From positions 248,001 to 312,000 of the forward strand of contig NZ_JACHGW010000002.1 in the NCBI RefSeq assembly GCF_014202505.1: a stretch of DNA of 64,000 bases. The letters run 5' to 3'. This document shows, piece after piece, positions 16,377 to 23,856 of this stretch (position 1 is its first letter; each line of letters opens with the position of its first letter). The stretch is from Armatimonas rosea (GTDB lineage: Bacteria; Armatimonadota; Armatimonadia; Armatimonadales; Armatimonadaceae). Position numbers and translations under genes: made by a program. The notes beneath the pieces were generated by a model, which worked only from the letters and a program-made list of their open reading frames with translations, searched no databases and was not told where the DNA came from.

Positions 16377-17453
16377 TTAGGCAGCATCGGCGAGGGGGGC
16401 CTTTTCATGGAAATGGAAGCGGTTTCGTCCCGTTTGCTTGGCCTGGTAGAGCGCCATATCGGCTCGGTGCACCACATCTTCGGGGCGCTCGCCAGCCACA
16501 TACTGCGCCCCGCCGATACTGAGGGTGAGGGAGAGCTTCTTGGGGAAGGTTCGCTTGCGTGTGTGTTGCAGGAGCGCCTCAGCAAACTGGTGCACTTCGT
16601 CGAGGGAGGCATCGGGCACGAGCACCAGAAACTCCTCCCCTCCCCAGCGACCAAGGAGGTCTTGGGGGCGAAGGCAGGTATGGAGGTGCTTGCTGAGCTC
16701 ACGGAGGACATCATCGCCGGTATTGTGGCCGTGCTGGTCGTTGACCTGCTTAAAGTGGTCGATATCGAGCAGGAGCAAGACAAAGCCGCGCTGCGTGGCG
16801 ACGGCCTCTTCCAGGTGGAGCTGCATCTGCCGCCGGTTGATAAGCCCGGTGAGCGAGTCCGTGGCCGCCATGAGCTGGACTTGCCCCATGTACTGCCGGA
16901 TATCGGAGGTGAGCCCGAGAACCCCAATGGCGATCAGGCTCGCGGCAAAGTGCTGGGTGAAGCTGATCTGCACCTCCGCTGTCGGGGTGAAGCGTCTCAG
17001 GCCACTGAGGTAGATCGCGATCTGAACCAGCAGAAACGCGACACTCACCCAGCGGGCTCTCTGGCGCTCCAGCGTGAGGGAGAGGAGCAGGTACATCACA
17101 AAGGTCCAGCCAAAGTTCCCCGGGTCACCATCGGTGTAGAGCGAGCCTGCCCAGGCATGCTCCAGCTCTTCCAAGCACAGGTGCAGGCAGATCGGGAGGG
17201 TGAAGGCCAGGGTCGCACGCTGGCCGCTCAAAAAGCGGAAGCGGGTGAGGAGCCAGATGGCGGTGAAGTAGACCAGTAAGAGGGGGAGGCCAAAGTAGGC
17301 CTCGGTGGCGACGTGCTTTGTCTGGCTGTTCTGCCAGATAGAGATCACGAGAACCAGAATCCCGAGGGGGGTGAGGGTAAGGGTCAGGCGACGCAGTTTC
17401 TCCTCGATAACGGGAGGCAGGTGAGGGGAAGGAGAGACTTCCGTCGCAGGCAC
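16377..17453 (-). CDS. membrane-bound diguanylate cyclase (GGDEF) with I-site
   Basis: About 358 residues from the GTG at 17453. The frame stays open to 17600, but a longer form would invade the divergent hydrolase gene, so the start is uncertain. Six hydrophobic segments precede DSLTGLINRRQMQ and the active loop GRWGGEEF. RPQD five residues upstream is a canonical inhibitory RxxD site, unlike the neighbouring paralogue. Length and layout match that neighbour, pointing to tandem duplication with regulatory divergence. Confidence 0.88.
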   Translation of the reverse strand: MPATEVSPSPHLPPVIEEKLRRLTLTLTPLGILVLVISIWQNSQTKHVATEAYFGLPLLLVYFTAIWLLTRFRFLSGQRATLAFTLPICLHLCLEELEHAWAGSLYTDGDPGNFGWTFVMYLLLSLTLERQRARWVSVAFLLVQIAIYLSGLRRFTPTAEVQISFTQHFAASLIAIGVLGLTSDIRQYMGQVQLMAATDSLTGLINRRQMQLHLEEAVATQRGFVLLLLDIDHFKQVNDQHGHNTGDDVLRELSKHLHTCLRPQDLLGRWGGEEFLVLVPDASLDEVHQFAEALLQHTRKRTFPKKLSLTLSIGGAQYVAGERPEDVVHRADMALYQAKQTGRNRFHFHEKAPLADAA

Positions 17454-17501
17454 ACTTAATAGTTTCGGGATACGCCCACCAATTCCATAGAGGCTTCTCC
17501 T

Positions 17502-19421
17502 ATGCCACCGTCGAACTTGGGAGGCATGATCGACCGAAAGTCTTTGGTGGCGCGTCACGACGTGGTGCTGACCCGTCCTGACCCCCTCACGCCGCTCCAA
17601 GTGGGCAATGGTGAGCTGGCGATGGCGGTCGATATCACGGGCCTACAGACCTTTCCTGAGTTTCATCGCTCGGCCATGCAGCTGGGGACACAGGCACAGT
17701 GGGGCTGGCACAGCGAGCCCAACCCGGCGGGCTACACGCTAGAGCAGGTGGAGACACGCTATGAGGGCGTCCCCTACCCTGACCAGTCCACTACCCCCGC
17801 CGGGCTCTGGCTGCGCGCCAACCCGCATCGCCTCTCTCTAGGGCTGCTGGGCTTTGCGGGGCTAGAGCTGGCGGCCCTGAGCGAGCACCAGCAGCGTCTC
17901 GTGCTCTGGGAGGGGCGGATCACCAGTCAGTTTCGTCACGCGGGGAAGCTCGTGGCGGTGGAGACACTCTGCCACCCGACCCAGGACCAGCTCGCTATCC
18001 AGCTCTCGCCAGGGGCACCGCCGCTACGCCTGCACTTCCCCGGCCCCGCGACCGACTGGCAAGGTCTCACCGAGAGCGAGCAGCACCGCACCACCGCCAC
18101 GCTTCAGGCCACCCGCGCCGACTTTGCCCGTCCGGGCTACCACGCTGCGCTGGTGTTCTCAAAGGGGGCTACGCTCACCCCGACCGGGCCGCACACGTTT
18201 CTGCTGACCGGAGCCCGCGAGGTCGTGCTGGCATTCTCCCCCGAGCCGCTTCCCGCACGGCTCCCCAGTTTCGCCGAGACACGCCGGGCTTGCACGCGCC
18301 ACTGGGAGCGCTTCTGGAGCACGGGCGGTGCGCTGGAGCTAGGGGAGTCGGGGCAGGAGCGTGAGCTGGAGCGGCGCGTCGTGCTCTCGCAGTACCTCAC
18401 CGCGATCCAGTGCGCGGGGTCGCGGCCACCGCAGGAGACGGGCCTGGAGCAGAACTCGTGGCACGGGAAGTTCCACCTAGAGATGCATCCCTGGCACGCG
18501 GCGCACTTTCCGCTCTGGGGCCGCGCCGCGCTTCTCGAGCGGAGCCTGCCCTGGTACGAGAAGACACTTCCTCGCGCGCAAGAGACCGCGCGGCGTCAGG
18601 GCTACGACGGTGCCCGCTGGCCTAAGATGGTCGGCGACGATGGCCGGGAGAGCCCTAGTCCGGTGGGGGTGTTCTTGCTCTGGCAGCAGCCGCACCTGAT
18701 CTTCTTTGCCGAGCTGCTCTACAAGAACAAACCCAAGAAAGCGACGCTGCAGCGCTACGAGACACTGGTCCAGGAGACAGCGGCGTTTCTGGCAAGCTAC
18801 GCCAAGAGCGGCTCGCTCGGCCCCAATCTTATCCCCGCTCAGGAGAGCTACAAGCCTGCGACCACGCGCAATCCCACGTTCGAGCTGGCCTATGTCTGGT
18901 GGGCGCTGGAGACCGCGCAGCTCTGGCGCACCCGCCTAGGCAAGCCACGCGACCCCGAGTGGGACCGGGTGCAGAGCGCCCTTCCCAAGCCGCTGGTCCG
19001 TGACGGTGCCTACGCCGCGATCTCGACACCACCCTACACGATCACGCGCGATCACCCGTCGATGGTGGCGGCCTACGGGCTCCTACCCAAGACCCCGTTG
19101 ATCGAGCCCGACATCATGAAAAAGACGCTGCTTGCTGTCGAGAAGAGCTGGGACTGGCCCACGACCTGGGGCTGGGACTACCCCATGCTGGCCATGACCG
19201 CCGCGCGCCTCCAGCTCCCCGAGCAGGCCATCGCGTTTCTGCTCCTCGACACGCCCAAGAACCGCTATCTCGCCAATGGGCACAACTACCAGCGCCCGAA
19301 CCTGCCGCTCTACCTACCAGGCAACGGCGGGCTGCTCTACGCCGTGGCGCTACTGGCAAGCGAGAAGGCCTTCCCCGCGAGCTGGGCGGTCAAGGCCGAG
19401 GGCCTGCAAGCGCCGCTCTAG
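17502..19421 (+). CDS. GH65/GH95-like (alpha/alpha)6 glycoside hydrolase
   Basis: 639 residues from ATG 17502; the ATG at 17526 is an alternative. No signal peptide. The N-terminal beta domain opens with DPLTPLQVGNGELAMAVDITGLQTF, the way GH65/GH95-type enzymes begin. The helical barrel contains NSWHGKFHLEMHPWHAAHF, LPWYEKTLP and QGYDGARWPKM, equivalent to the GA-R-x-P-W region of clan GH-L. Substrate unknown; a cytoplasmic oligosaccharide hydrolase or phosphorylase acting on imported glycans is plausible. The family call is structural recognition only. Confidence 0.7.
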   Translation: MPPSNLGGMIDRKSLVARHDVVLTRPDPLTPLQVGNGELAMAVDITGLQTFPEFHRSAMQLGTQAQWGWHSEPNPAGYTLEQVETRYEGVPYPDQSTTPAGLWLRANPHRLSLGLLGFAGLELAALSEHQQRLVLWEGRITSQFRHAGKLVAVETLCHPTQDQLAIQLSPGAPPLRLHFPGPATDWQGLTESEQHRTTATLQATRADFARPGYHAALVFSKGATLTPTGPHTFLLTGAREVVLAFSPEPLPARLPSFAETRRACTRHWERFWSTGGALELGESGQERELERRVVLSQYLTAIQCAGSRPPQETGLEQNSWHGKFHLEMHPWHAAHFPLWGRAALLERSLPWYEKTLPRAQETARRQGYDGARWPKMVGDDGRESPSPVGVFLLWQQPHLIFFAELLYKNKPKKATLQRYETLVQETAAFLASYAKSGSLGPNLIPAQESYKPATTRNPTFELAYVWWALETAQLWRTRLGKPRDPEWDRVQSALPKPLVRDGAYAAISTPPYTITRDHPSMVAAYGLLPKTPLIEPDIMKKTLLAVEKSWDWPTTWGWDYPMLAMTAARLQLPEQAIAFLLLDTPKNRYLANGHNYQRPNLPLYLPGNGGLLYAVALLASEKAFPASWAVKAEGLQAPL

Positions 19422-20551
19422 CCGTCCTCGGGGTTGTCGGCATCGGCGGGGCGAGGGCCGACCGTCATGATCCAGCGGACATCGAGCGCGTCCCACTCGT
19501 AGATTGCCCTCTCGCCGCCGCCGTTCCAGTAGCGGTTTCCCGTCGGGGAGAGCGGGCCGTCGGGGCTGTTGCGCCGCGCGGTCCAGGTCTGGTTGCCGGC
19601 GGGGTCGTTGACAAGGATTCGTTTACCGTCGGCGAGAAAGCCCCGTGCGGTCATCAGGTGCCCGGCGGGGGTGACTCGGGTGCCCAGGATCACGGGCCGG
19701 CCGGCGCTGAGCTCCGCCTTGACACGCGCAAAGGTGGCTTTCTCGTTGTAGAGGATCGCGGCGGTGGGGAAGTCGGGCTTTAGGTAGGCCAGCATCTTGG
19801 CGTGGACCGCGCCGCTGTTGGGCTCACAGACCGCATCGTCGATCTCCTGGATGTAGCCGCCCCAGGCGCTCACGTGGGGGTACGACGCCGCCACGGTGAC
19901 GGGCTTGGGGCGGCGCTTGCCCAGCCCGGCGAGCAGCATGATCATCGAGCAGGGGCCGCACGAGCCGCCGCCATCGAAGCTATCGGGCGAGTCCCAGACC
20001 TGCATGACATAGGGCAGCTTGAGGTCCACGACAGGCGCGGCGGGCGGGAGCGGGGCCACATCGCCAAAGTGCCACGGCGCGGGCGGGCCGGTCGGGGCGC
20101 TCCGGCCCCAGGCGAGCTTCTCCGCGGAGGGCCGTGTCACGGGGATCTTCTCAAAGCGTCCCTCGCCGCCCGCGGCAAGCGCATCGAGCACCTGGTTGGC
20201 GTAGGCATGGCCCGCCGCGCCCTCCGTGCCCGTGCCGTAGCGTCCCAGGGCGTAGAACCAGCACTCCAGGATATTGCGACCGTCCTCAAGCCGCCCATTG
20301 CCCAGGATCGGTGCGCGGTTCCAGCAGAGATAGAGCTGGCGTGCGCCTTGGTCGATATTGTAGGCCGCATCGGTTACAAGCCGTTCGATGTCGCTTCGTC
20401 CCGCGGTCGTCACACCCAGCACCCCGACCCGCTCGGGAGTGCGGTGGCTCTGCTGCCAGCGGCTCTCGTGCCAGGCCAGGGCACGCAGGAGCACGGTCGG
20501 AATCCGCCAGCGGCGTGCGGCATCGTCGAGGAGGGCGGGGATGGGAGGCAT
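19418..20551 (-). CDS. transglycosylase-like / C39-like peptidase fusion
   Basis: 377 residues, no signal peptide. Residues 1-140 resemble a lytic-transglycosylase/SLT fold (LLRALAWHESRWQQSH with a candidate catalytic Glu, and NIDQGARQLYLCWNRAP). Residues 170-370 form a papain-like C39-type domain: the nucleophile in GGGSCGPCSMIMLLAGLG, a His in GHLMTARGF and the conserved VNDPAGN. Such pairs suggest peptidoglycan hydrolysis with peptide cleavage, or binding, but export is unexplained. It converges on the upstream hydrolase with a 4-base overlap. Confidence 0.65.
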   Translation of the reverse strand: MPPIPALLDDAARRWRIPTVLLRALAWHESRWQQSHRTPERVGVLGVTTAGRSDIERLVTDAAYNIDQGARQLYLCWNRAPILGNGRLEDGRNILECWFYALGRYGTGTEGAAGHAYANQVLDALAAGGEGRFEKIPVTRPSAEKLAWGRSAPTGPPAPWHFGDVAPLPPAAPVVDLKLPYVMQVWDSPDSFDGGGSCGPCSMIMLLAGLGKRRPKPVTVAASYPHVSAWGGYIQEIDDAVCEPNSGAVHAKMLAYLKPDFPTAAILYNEKATFARVKAELSAGRPVILGTRVTPAGHLMTARGFLADGKRILVNDPAGNQTWTARRNSPDGPLSPTGNRYWNGGGERAIYEWDALDVRWIMTVGPRPADADNPEDG

Positions 20552-20563
20552 AGCGCTATTCTA

Positions 20564-20703
20564 CCCCCTCGATGGGAACGAGGGGGCTGGAGAGCCTTCG
20601 GCTGGGAAGGCCGTTCCGGCCATGGGAACGCGGCCATGGGCGGCACGCCCTTTGTGTCCGAGGCACGAGGACAGCAAGACGCCCCCCTCCCACGGGGGCG
20701 ATC
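20564..20703. repeat. REP-C composite palindromic element
   Basis: About 140 bases between two divergent genes. It starts with a perfect 8-bp stem CCCCCTCG/CGAGGGGG and ends with a 26-base hairpin unit (20678-20703) that is the exact reverse complement of 46407-46432. The flank before that unit (CCTTTGTGTC...) is also similar to 46488 onward. It supplies no open reading frame. Confidence 0.7.
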
Positions 20704-20717
20704 TAATACGGGCGGGA

Positions 20718-20723
20718 TAAAAT
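20718..20723 (+). promoter_or_regulatory. -10 box of a leaderless transcript
   Basis: TAAAAT ends 6 bases before the bpt ATG at 20730, immediately after the REP-C element. Confidence 0.55.
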
Positions 20724-20729
20724 GGCGCT

Positions 20730-21437
20730 ATGCGTGTTCTGCAAACCCTGACAACCGGCCCCGAGCCCTGCACCTACCTGCCCGACCAGGAGGCGACCCT
20801 GGAGCACGTTGTGGTCGCGCAGCTCAGCCCCGAGGAGTACGAGCAAAAAATGAACGACGGCTGGCGCAAGTTCGGCCCGGTGCTCTTTCACCCGGTGTGT
20901 GCGCGCTGTCAGGAGTGCCGGCCGCTACGGATTCCCGTGGCGGAGTTTGTGCCCAGTCGGTCGCAGCGGCGGGCGCTGGCAAAGAACGCGGGCCTGGAGG
21001 TGCGCTACGCTCGCCCGACCATCGAGCCGACTCGCTTGGCGCTCTACAACCGCTACCACCAGCACCAGGAGGCGCAAAAAGGCTGGCCCGTGGGGGAGCG
21101 CGACACCGACGACTACGCGTTCTCGTTTCTCCACAACCCGGTTCCGGCGGTCGAGATCAGTGTCTGGGAGGGGGAGAGCCTGCGTGCCATTGTCCTGGCC
21201 GATGTGACTCCCAGCACGGTCTCGGGGGTCTACCACTACTACGATCCAACGAGCGAGGGCAGTAGCCTGGGCACCTTTGCCATGCTCCAGACCATCGCGC
21301 TCGCTCAGAAGCTGGGCAAGCCCTGGGCCTACTTTGGCTACTGGATCGCGACGTGTCCCAGCCTCTCCTACAAGGCCAATTTCCGGCCCTGTGAGGTGCG
21401 CCAGGACGACGGCCAGTGGCAGCGCTTGTTCGTGTAA
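20730..21437 (+). CDS. bpt: aspartate/glutamate leucyltransferase-like (Bpt/Ate family)
   Basis: 235 residues. The N-terminal ATE module has PEPCTYLPDQEA and the Cys cluster PVCARCQECRPLR. The C-terminal GNAT-like half has the family signature GVYHYYDPTSEGSSLGTF and YFGYWIATCPSLSYK. Enzymes of this family transfer Leu (Bpt) or Arg (Ate) from aminoacyl-tRNA to acidic or oxidised N-termini, marking proteins for ClpS/ClpAP-type degradation. Bacterial length and the Bpt-like N-terminus favour leucyl transfer, but specificity is not proven. Confidence 0.9.
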   Translation: MRVLQTLTTGPEPCTYLPDQEATLEHVVVAQLSPEEYEQKMNDGWRKFGPVLFHPVCARCQECRPLRIPVAEFVPSRSQRRALAKNAGLEVRYARPTIEPTRLALYNRYHQHQEAQKGWPVGERDTDDYAFSFLHNPVPAVEISVWEGESLRAIVLADVTPSTVSGVYHYYDPTSEGSSLGTFAMLQTIALAQKLGKPWAYFGYWIATCPSLSYKANFRPCEVRQDDGQWQRLFV

Positions 21438-21442
21438 AACTC

Positions 21443-21484
21443 CGTAGAATTACCAGGTTGACGCGTAGAATTACCGGGTATACT
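21443..21484 (+). promoter_or_regulatory. promoter with tandem operator-like direct repeats
   Basis: A 16-base direct repeat CGTAGAATTACC-A/G-GGT occurs at 21443-21458 and 21464-21479, a period of exactly 21 bases (two helical turns). TTGACG (-35, 21458-21463) lies between the copies and TATACT (-10, 21479-21484) follows the second. This layout suggests an activator or repressor binding one DNA face at the PEP-CTERM gene promoter. Confidence 0.6.
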
Positions 21485-21521
21485 GTCCTCAGTATTTTAA
21501 CGGGGTAACCGAGGGAATTCC

Positions 21522-22223
21522 ATGACACAAAAATCTATTTTCGCTATATTGGCAACTCTTGTGGTTGGGTCAGGGGCACAGGCTCAGATCGTTTACTCCA
21601 ATGATTTTGAGACAACAACGGGAGGCTTCTCCAATGGAGCGCTCGTTAGCCATGCAACTACCGCAAACCCCTTGGGGCCGACCTCAAAGTTCCTTGGGCT
21701 TTTCTCGGACAATACGGTTACCCAGCTTACCCTGACCGGGCTCACTCCCGGAAGTGTCTACGACCTCACGCTCGATCTGCTGATCAAGGGCTCCTGGGAC
21801 GGCAACTCCGCGACAGTCGGCCCCGATGTCTGGCGGGTGAAGGCGGGGGGAAGCACGCTGGTAGACACGACCTTCTCCAATGTCGCGGGCTCGAACCAGT
21901 CGTTCTCCCGCAATGGCTATATCGGTGGCCCCGGGAACTTTGCCCCCGGCACCGATGCCTCCGTGGTCAACAACGACCTGGGGGTGTTCAGCCACTACGC
22001 TATCTATAAGTTCGATAAGATCGCCCTACCGCAGATCGAGTTCACTCCCGCGACAAGCTCGCTCGTCATCACCTTTGAGGGAGCCAACCTACAGGGAGTG
22101 CCCGATGAGTCTTGGGCAATCGACAACGTGACCGTGGCCGGGCGAGGGAGCGCGATCCCGGAGCCGGGGACGCTGGCTCTGGTGGGGCTTGGGGCACTGG
22201 CGCTGCTGCGCCGCCGCAAGTAG
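21522..22223 (+). CDS. PEP-CTERM sorted exported protein
   Basis: 233 residues. Signal peptide MTQKSIFAILATLVVGSGAQAQ, then a beta-rich extracellular domain beginning VYSNDFET and containing LTLTGLTPGSVYDLTLDLLI and a VNNDLGVFSHYAIYKF segment. The tail IPEPGTLALVGLGALALLRRRK is a full PEP-CTERM signal: PEP motif, membrane segment and Arg cluster. Such proteins are processed by an exosortase, not encoded here, and usually go to the envelope or exopolysaccharide matrix. A GAGGGA Shine-Dalgarno precedes the ATG. Confidence 0.9.
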   Translation: MTQKSIFAILATLVVGSGAQAQIVYSNDFETTTGGFSNGALVSHATTANPLGPTSKFLGLFSDNTVTQLTLTGLTPGSVYDLTLDLLIKGSWDGNSATVGPDVWRVKAGGSTLVDTTFSNVAGSNQSFSRNGYIGGPGNFAPGTDASVVNNDLGVFSHYAIYKFDKIALPQIEFTPATSSLVITFEGANLQGVPDESWAIDNVTVAGRGSAIPEPGTLALVGLGALALLRRRK

Positions 22224-22231
22224 CGCCTGTC

Positions 22232-23812
22232 ATGACCGCTGACTATCTCCTAACCGATGCCCGTGTTTTTGATGGCACGGGCAATCCGTTTTTCTATGCC
22301 GATGTGGCGATTGCGGGCGAGCGGATTGTCGCCGTGACCGCCCCGGGTTGTTTCCCCCGCGAGAGTGCCCGCACCGTGCTCTCACTCCCTGGAAAGATCC
22401 TCTGCCCCGGCTTTATCGATATCCAGAGCCACTCGCTGCATCCCTACCTCAAAGACGGTCGGGGGCTCTCGAAAGTGACCCAGGGCGTGACCACCGAGAT
22501 CCTCGGCGAGCTCTGGACCCCCGCTCCTTTTGGGGGGCGACGCACGGAGCGGCCGAGCGATGCCCCTACCTGGCGGCACTTCTCCGACTGGCTCCGACAC
22601 TACGAGACCCGGGGCGTCTCCGTGAACCTCGGGAGCTTTGTGGGCGGTGGAAGTGTGCGCGAGTGGGCCTGCGGCTGGGATGCGGAGACGCCCACCGACC
22701 ACCAGCTGGAGCAGATGCGCCAGGTCACGGCAGAGGCGATGGAGGAGGGGGCTTTTGGGATCGCGCCTGCCCTGATCTACCCGCCCGACTCCTACTCCAC
22801 CGACCACCAGCTCACGGAGTGTGCGCGTGTGGTGGGGCGCTTTGGGGGGCTCTACATTGTCCACCTGCGCTCTGAGGGCGATGGGCTCCTGGAGAGTATC
22901 GAGGCGACCGCGGAGCTCTCCCAGCTCTCGGGCTGCCCGGTCGAGCTCTACCACCTGAAGGCCTCCGGGGAGCGCAACTGGGACAAGATGCCCCGCGCGA
23001 TCGAGCGGATCACCGAGCTCCGTGAGCAGGGCGTCGATATCACGGCGGACATGTACCCCTACATCGCCAGTGGGACGGGGCTCTCGGTCCTGATTCCCAA
23101 CTGGGCACACGAGGGCGGCAAGCTCTACGAGAACCTCGCCGACCGCGAGACACGCCGCCGTATCCACACGGAGATGCTAGCCCCCCAGGCCGCGACCGGG
23201 GACTTTGCCAGCAGCGACCGGGGCGGCCATGTCATGCCTCTGGACTTCCGCAAAGACCAAAACAAGCGCTTTGTCGGGCTTCGGCTTACCCAGATCGCGG
23301 AGCAGCTGGGCTGTGACTGGGCCGCGGCGGCGATCGACCTGCTCCTCTCCGAGGGCCAGCGCATCGGGACCGTGTTTTTCTCCATGTGCGAGGAGAACCT
23401 CAAGCTCCAGCTCCAGCAGCCCTGGGTGAAGATTAGCACCGATGCGGGCGGCCTCGACCCCGCAACCCAGGCCAATCCCGTCCATCCCCGTGCCTACGGC
23501 ACCTACCCGCGTGTGCTGGGTAAGTACGTCCGCGACGAGCGCATCCTGACCTGGGAGGAGGCGATCCGGAAGATGACCAGCGCGGTCGCCGAGCGCCTGC
23601 GCCTCCGTGACCGCGGCCAGGTACGCGAGCGCTTCTTCGCCGATCTCGTGGTGCTCGATCCTACGACCGTTGCAGACCGCGCGACGTTCACCGATCCCCA
23701 CCAGCTCTCAGTCGGGATCGAGTGGGTCTTTGTAAATGGCATACCCGTGGTTGAGCGTGGGGAGCATACAGGAGCACTGCCTGGTAAGGCTCTGTTTGCA
23801 AATCATTCATAA
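22232..23812 (+). CDS. D-aminoacylase-like amidohydrolase with altered metal site
   Basis: 526 residues from ATG 22232, 8 bases after the PEP-CTERM gene. The start MTADYLLTDARVFDGTGNP and LPGKILCPGFIDIQSHS are typical of N-acyl-D-amino-acid deacylases (amidohydrolase superfamily). The usual HxH of the first barrel strand reads Q-S-H, and the segment where D-aminoacylases carry a metal-binding Cys (GNCG) reads LGELW. Later ligands appear present: IVHLRSEG, YHLKASG and STDAGG. It could be a diverged D-amino-acid amidase/deacylase; loss or shift of one metal site is an inference. Confidence 0.82.
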   Translation: MTADYLLTDARVFDGTGNPFFYADVAIAGERIVAVTAPGCFPRESARTVLSLPGKILCPGFIDIQSHSLHPYLKDGRGLSKVTQGVTTEILGELWTPAPFGGRRTERPSDAPTWRHFSDWLRHYETRGVSVNLGSFVGGGSVREWACGWDAETPTDHQLEQMRQVTAEAMEEGAFGIAPALIYPPDSYSTDHQLTECARVVGRFGGLYIVHLRSEGDGLLESIEATAELSQLSGCPVELYHLKASGERNWDKMPRAIERITELREQGVDITADMYPYIASGTGLSVLIPNWAHEGGKLYENLADRETRRRIHTEMLAPQAATGDFASSDRGGHVMPLDFRKDQNKRFVGLRLTQIAEQLGCDWAAAAIDLLLSEGQRIGTVFFSMCEENLKLQLQQPWVKISTDAGGLDPATQANPVHPRAYGTYPRVLGKYVRDERILTWEEAIRKMTSAVAERLRLRDRGQVRERFFADLVVLDPTTVADRATFTDPHQLSVGIEWVFVNGIPVVERGEHTGALPGKALFANHS

Positions 23813-23840
23813 TTTATTTTTTCTCAAGCTAGTTCTTTGC

Positions 23841-23846
23841 TATACT
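23841..23846 (+). promoter_or_regulatory. -10 box upstream of the AfsR-like gene
   Basis: TATACT ends 10 bases before the ATG at 23857, giving at most a few bases of leader. No convincing -35. Confidence 0.45.
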
Positions 23847-23856
23847 GCAACGGAAT

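Noticed and set aside
19802-21265. A 487-codon plus-strand frame
   Set aside because: It runs antisense to the transglycosylase/C39 gene, through the REP-C element and out of frame over bpt; composition is Arg/Gly/Ala-rich with no motif.
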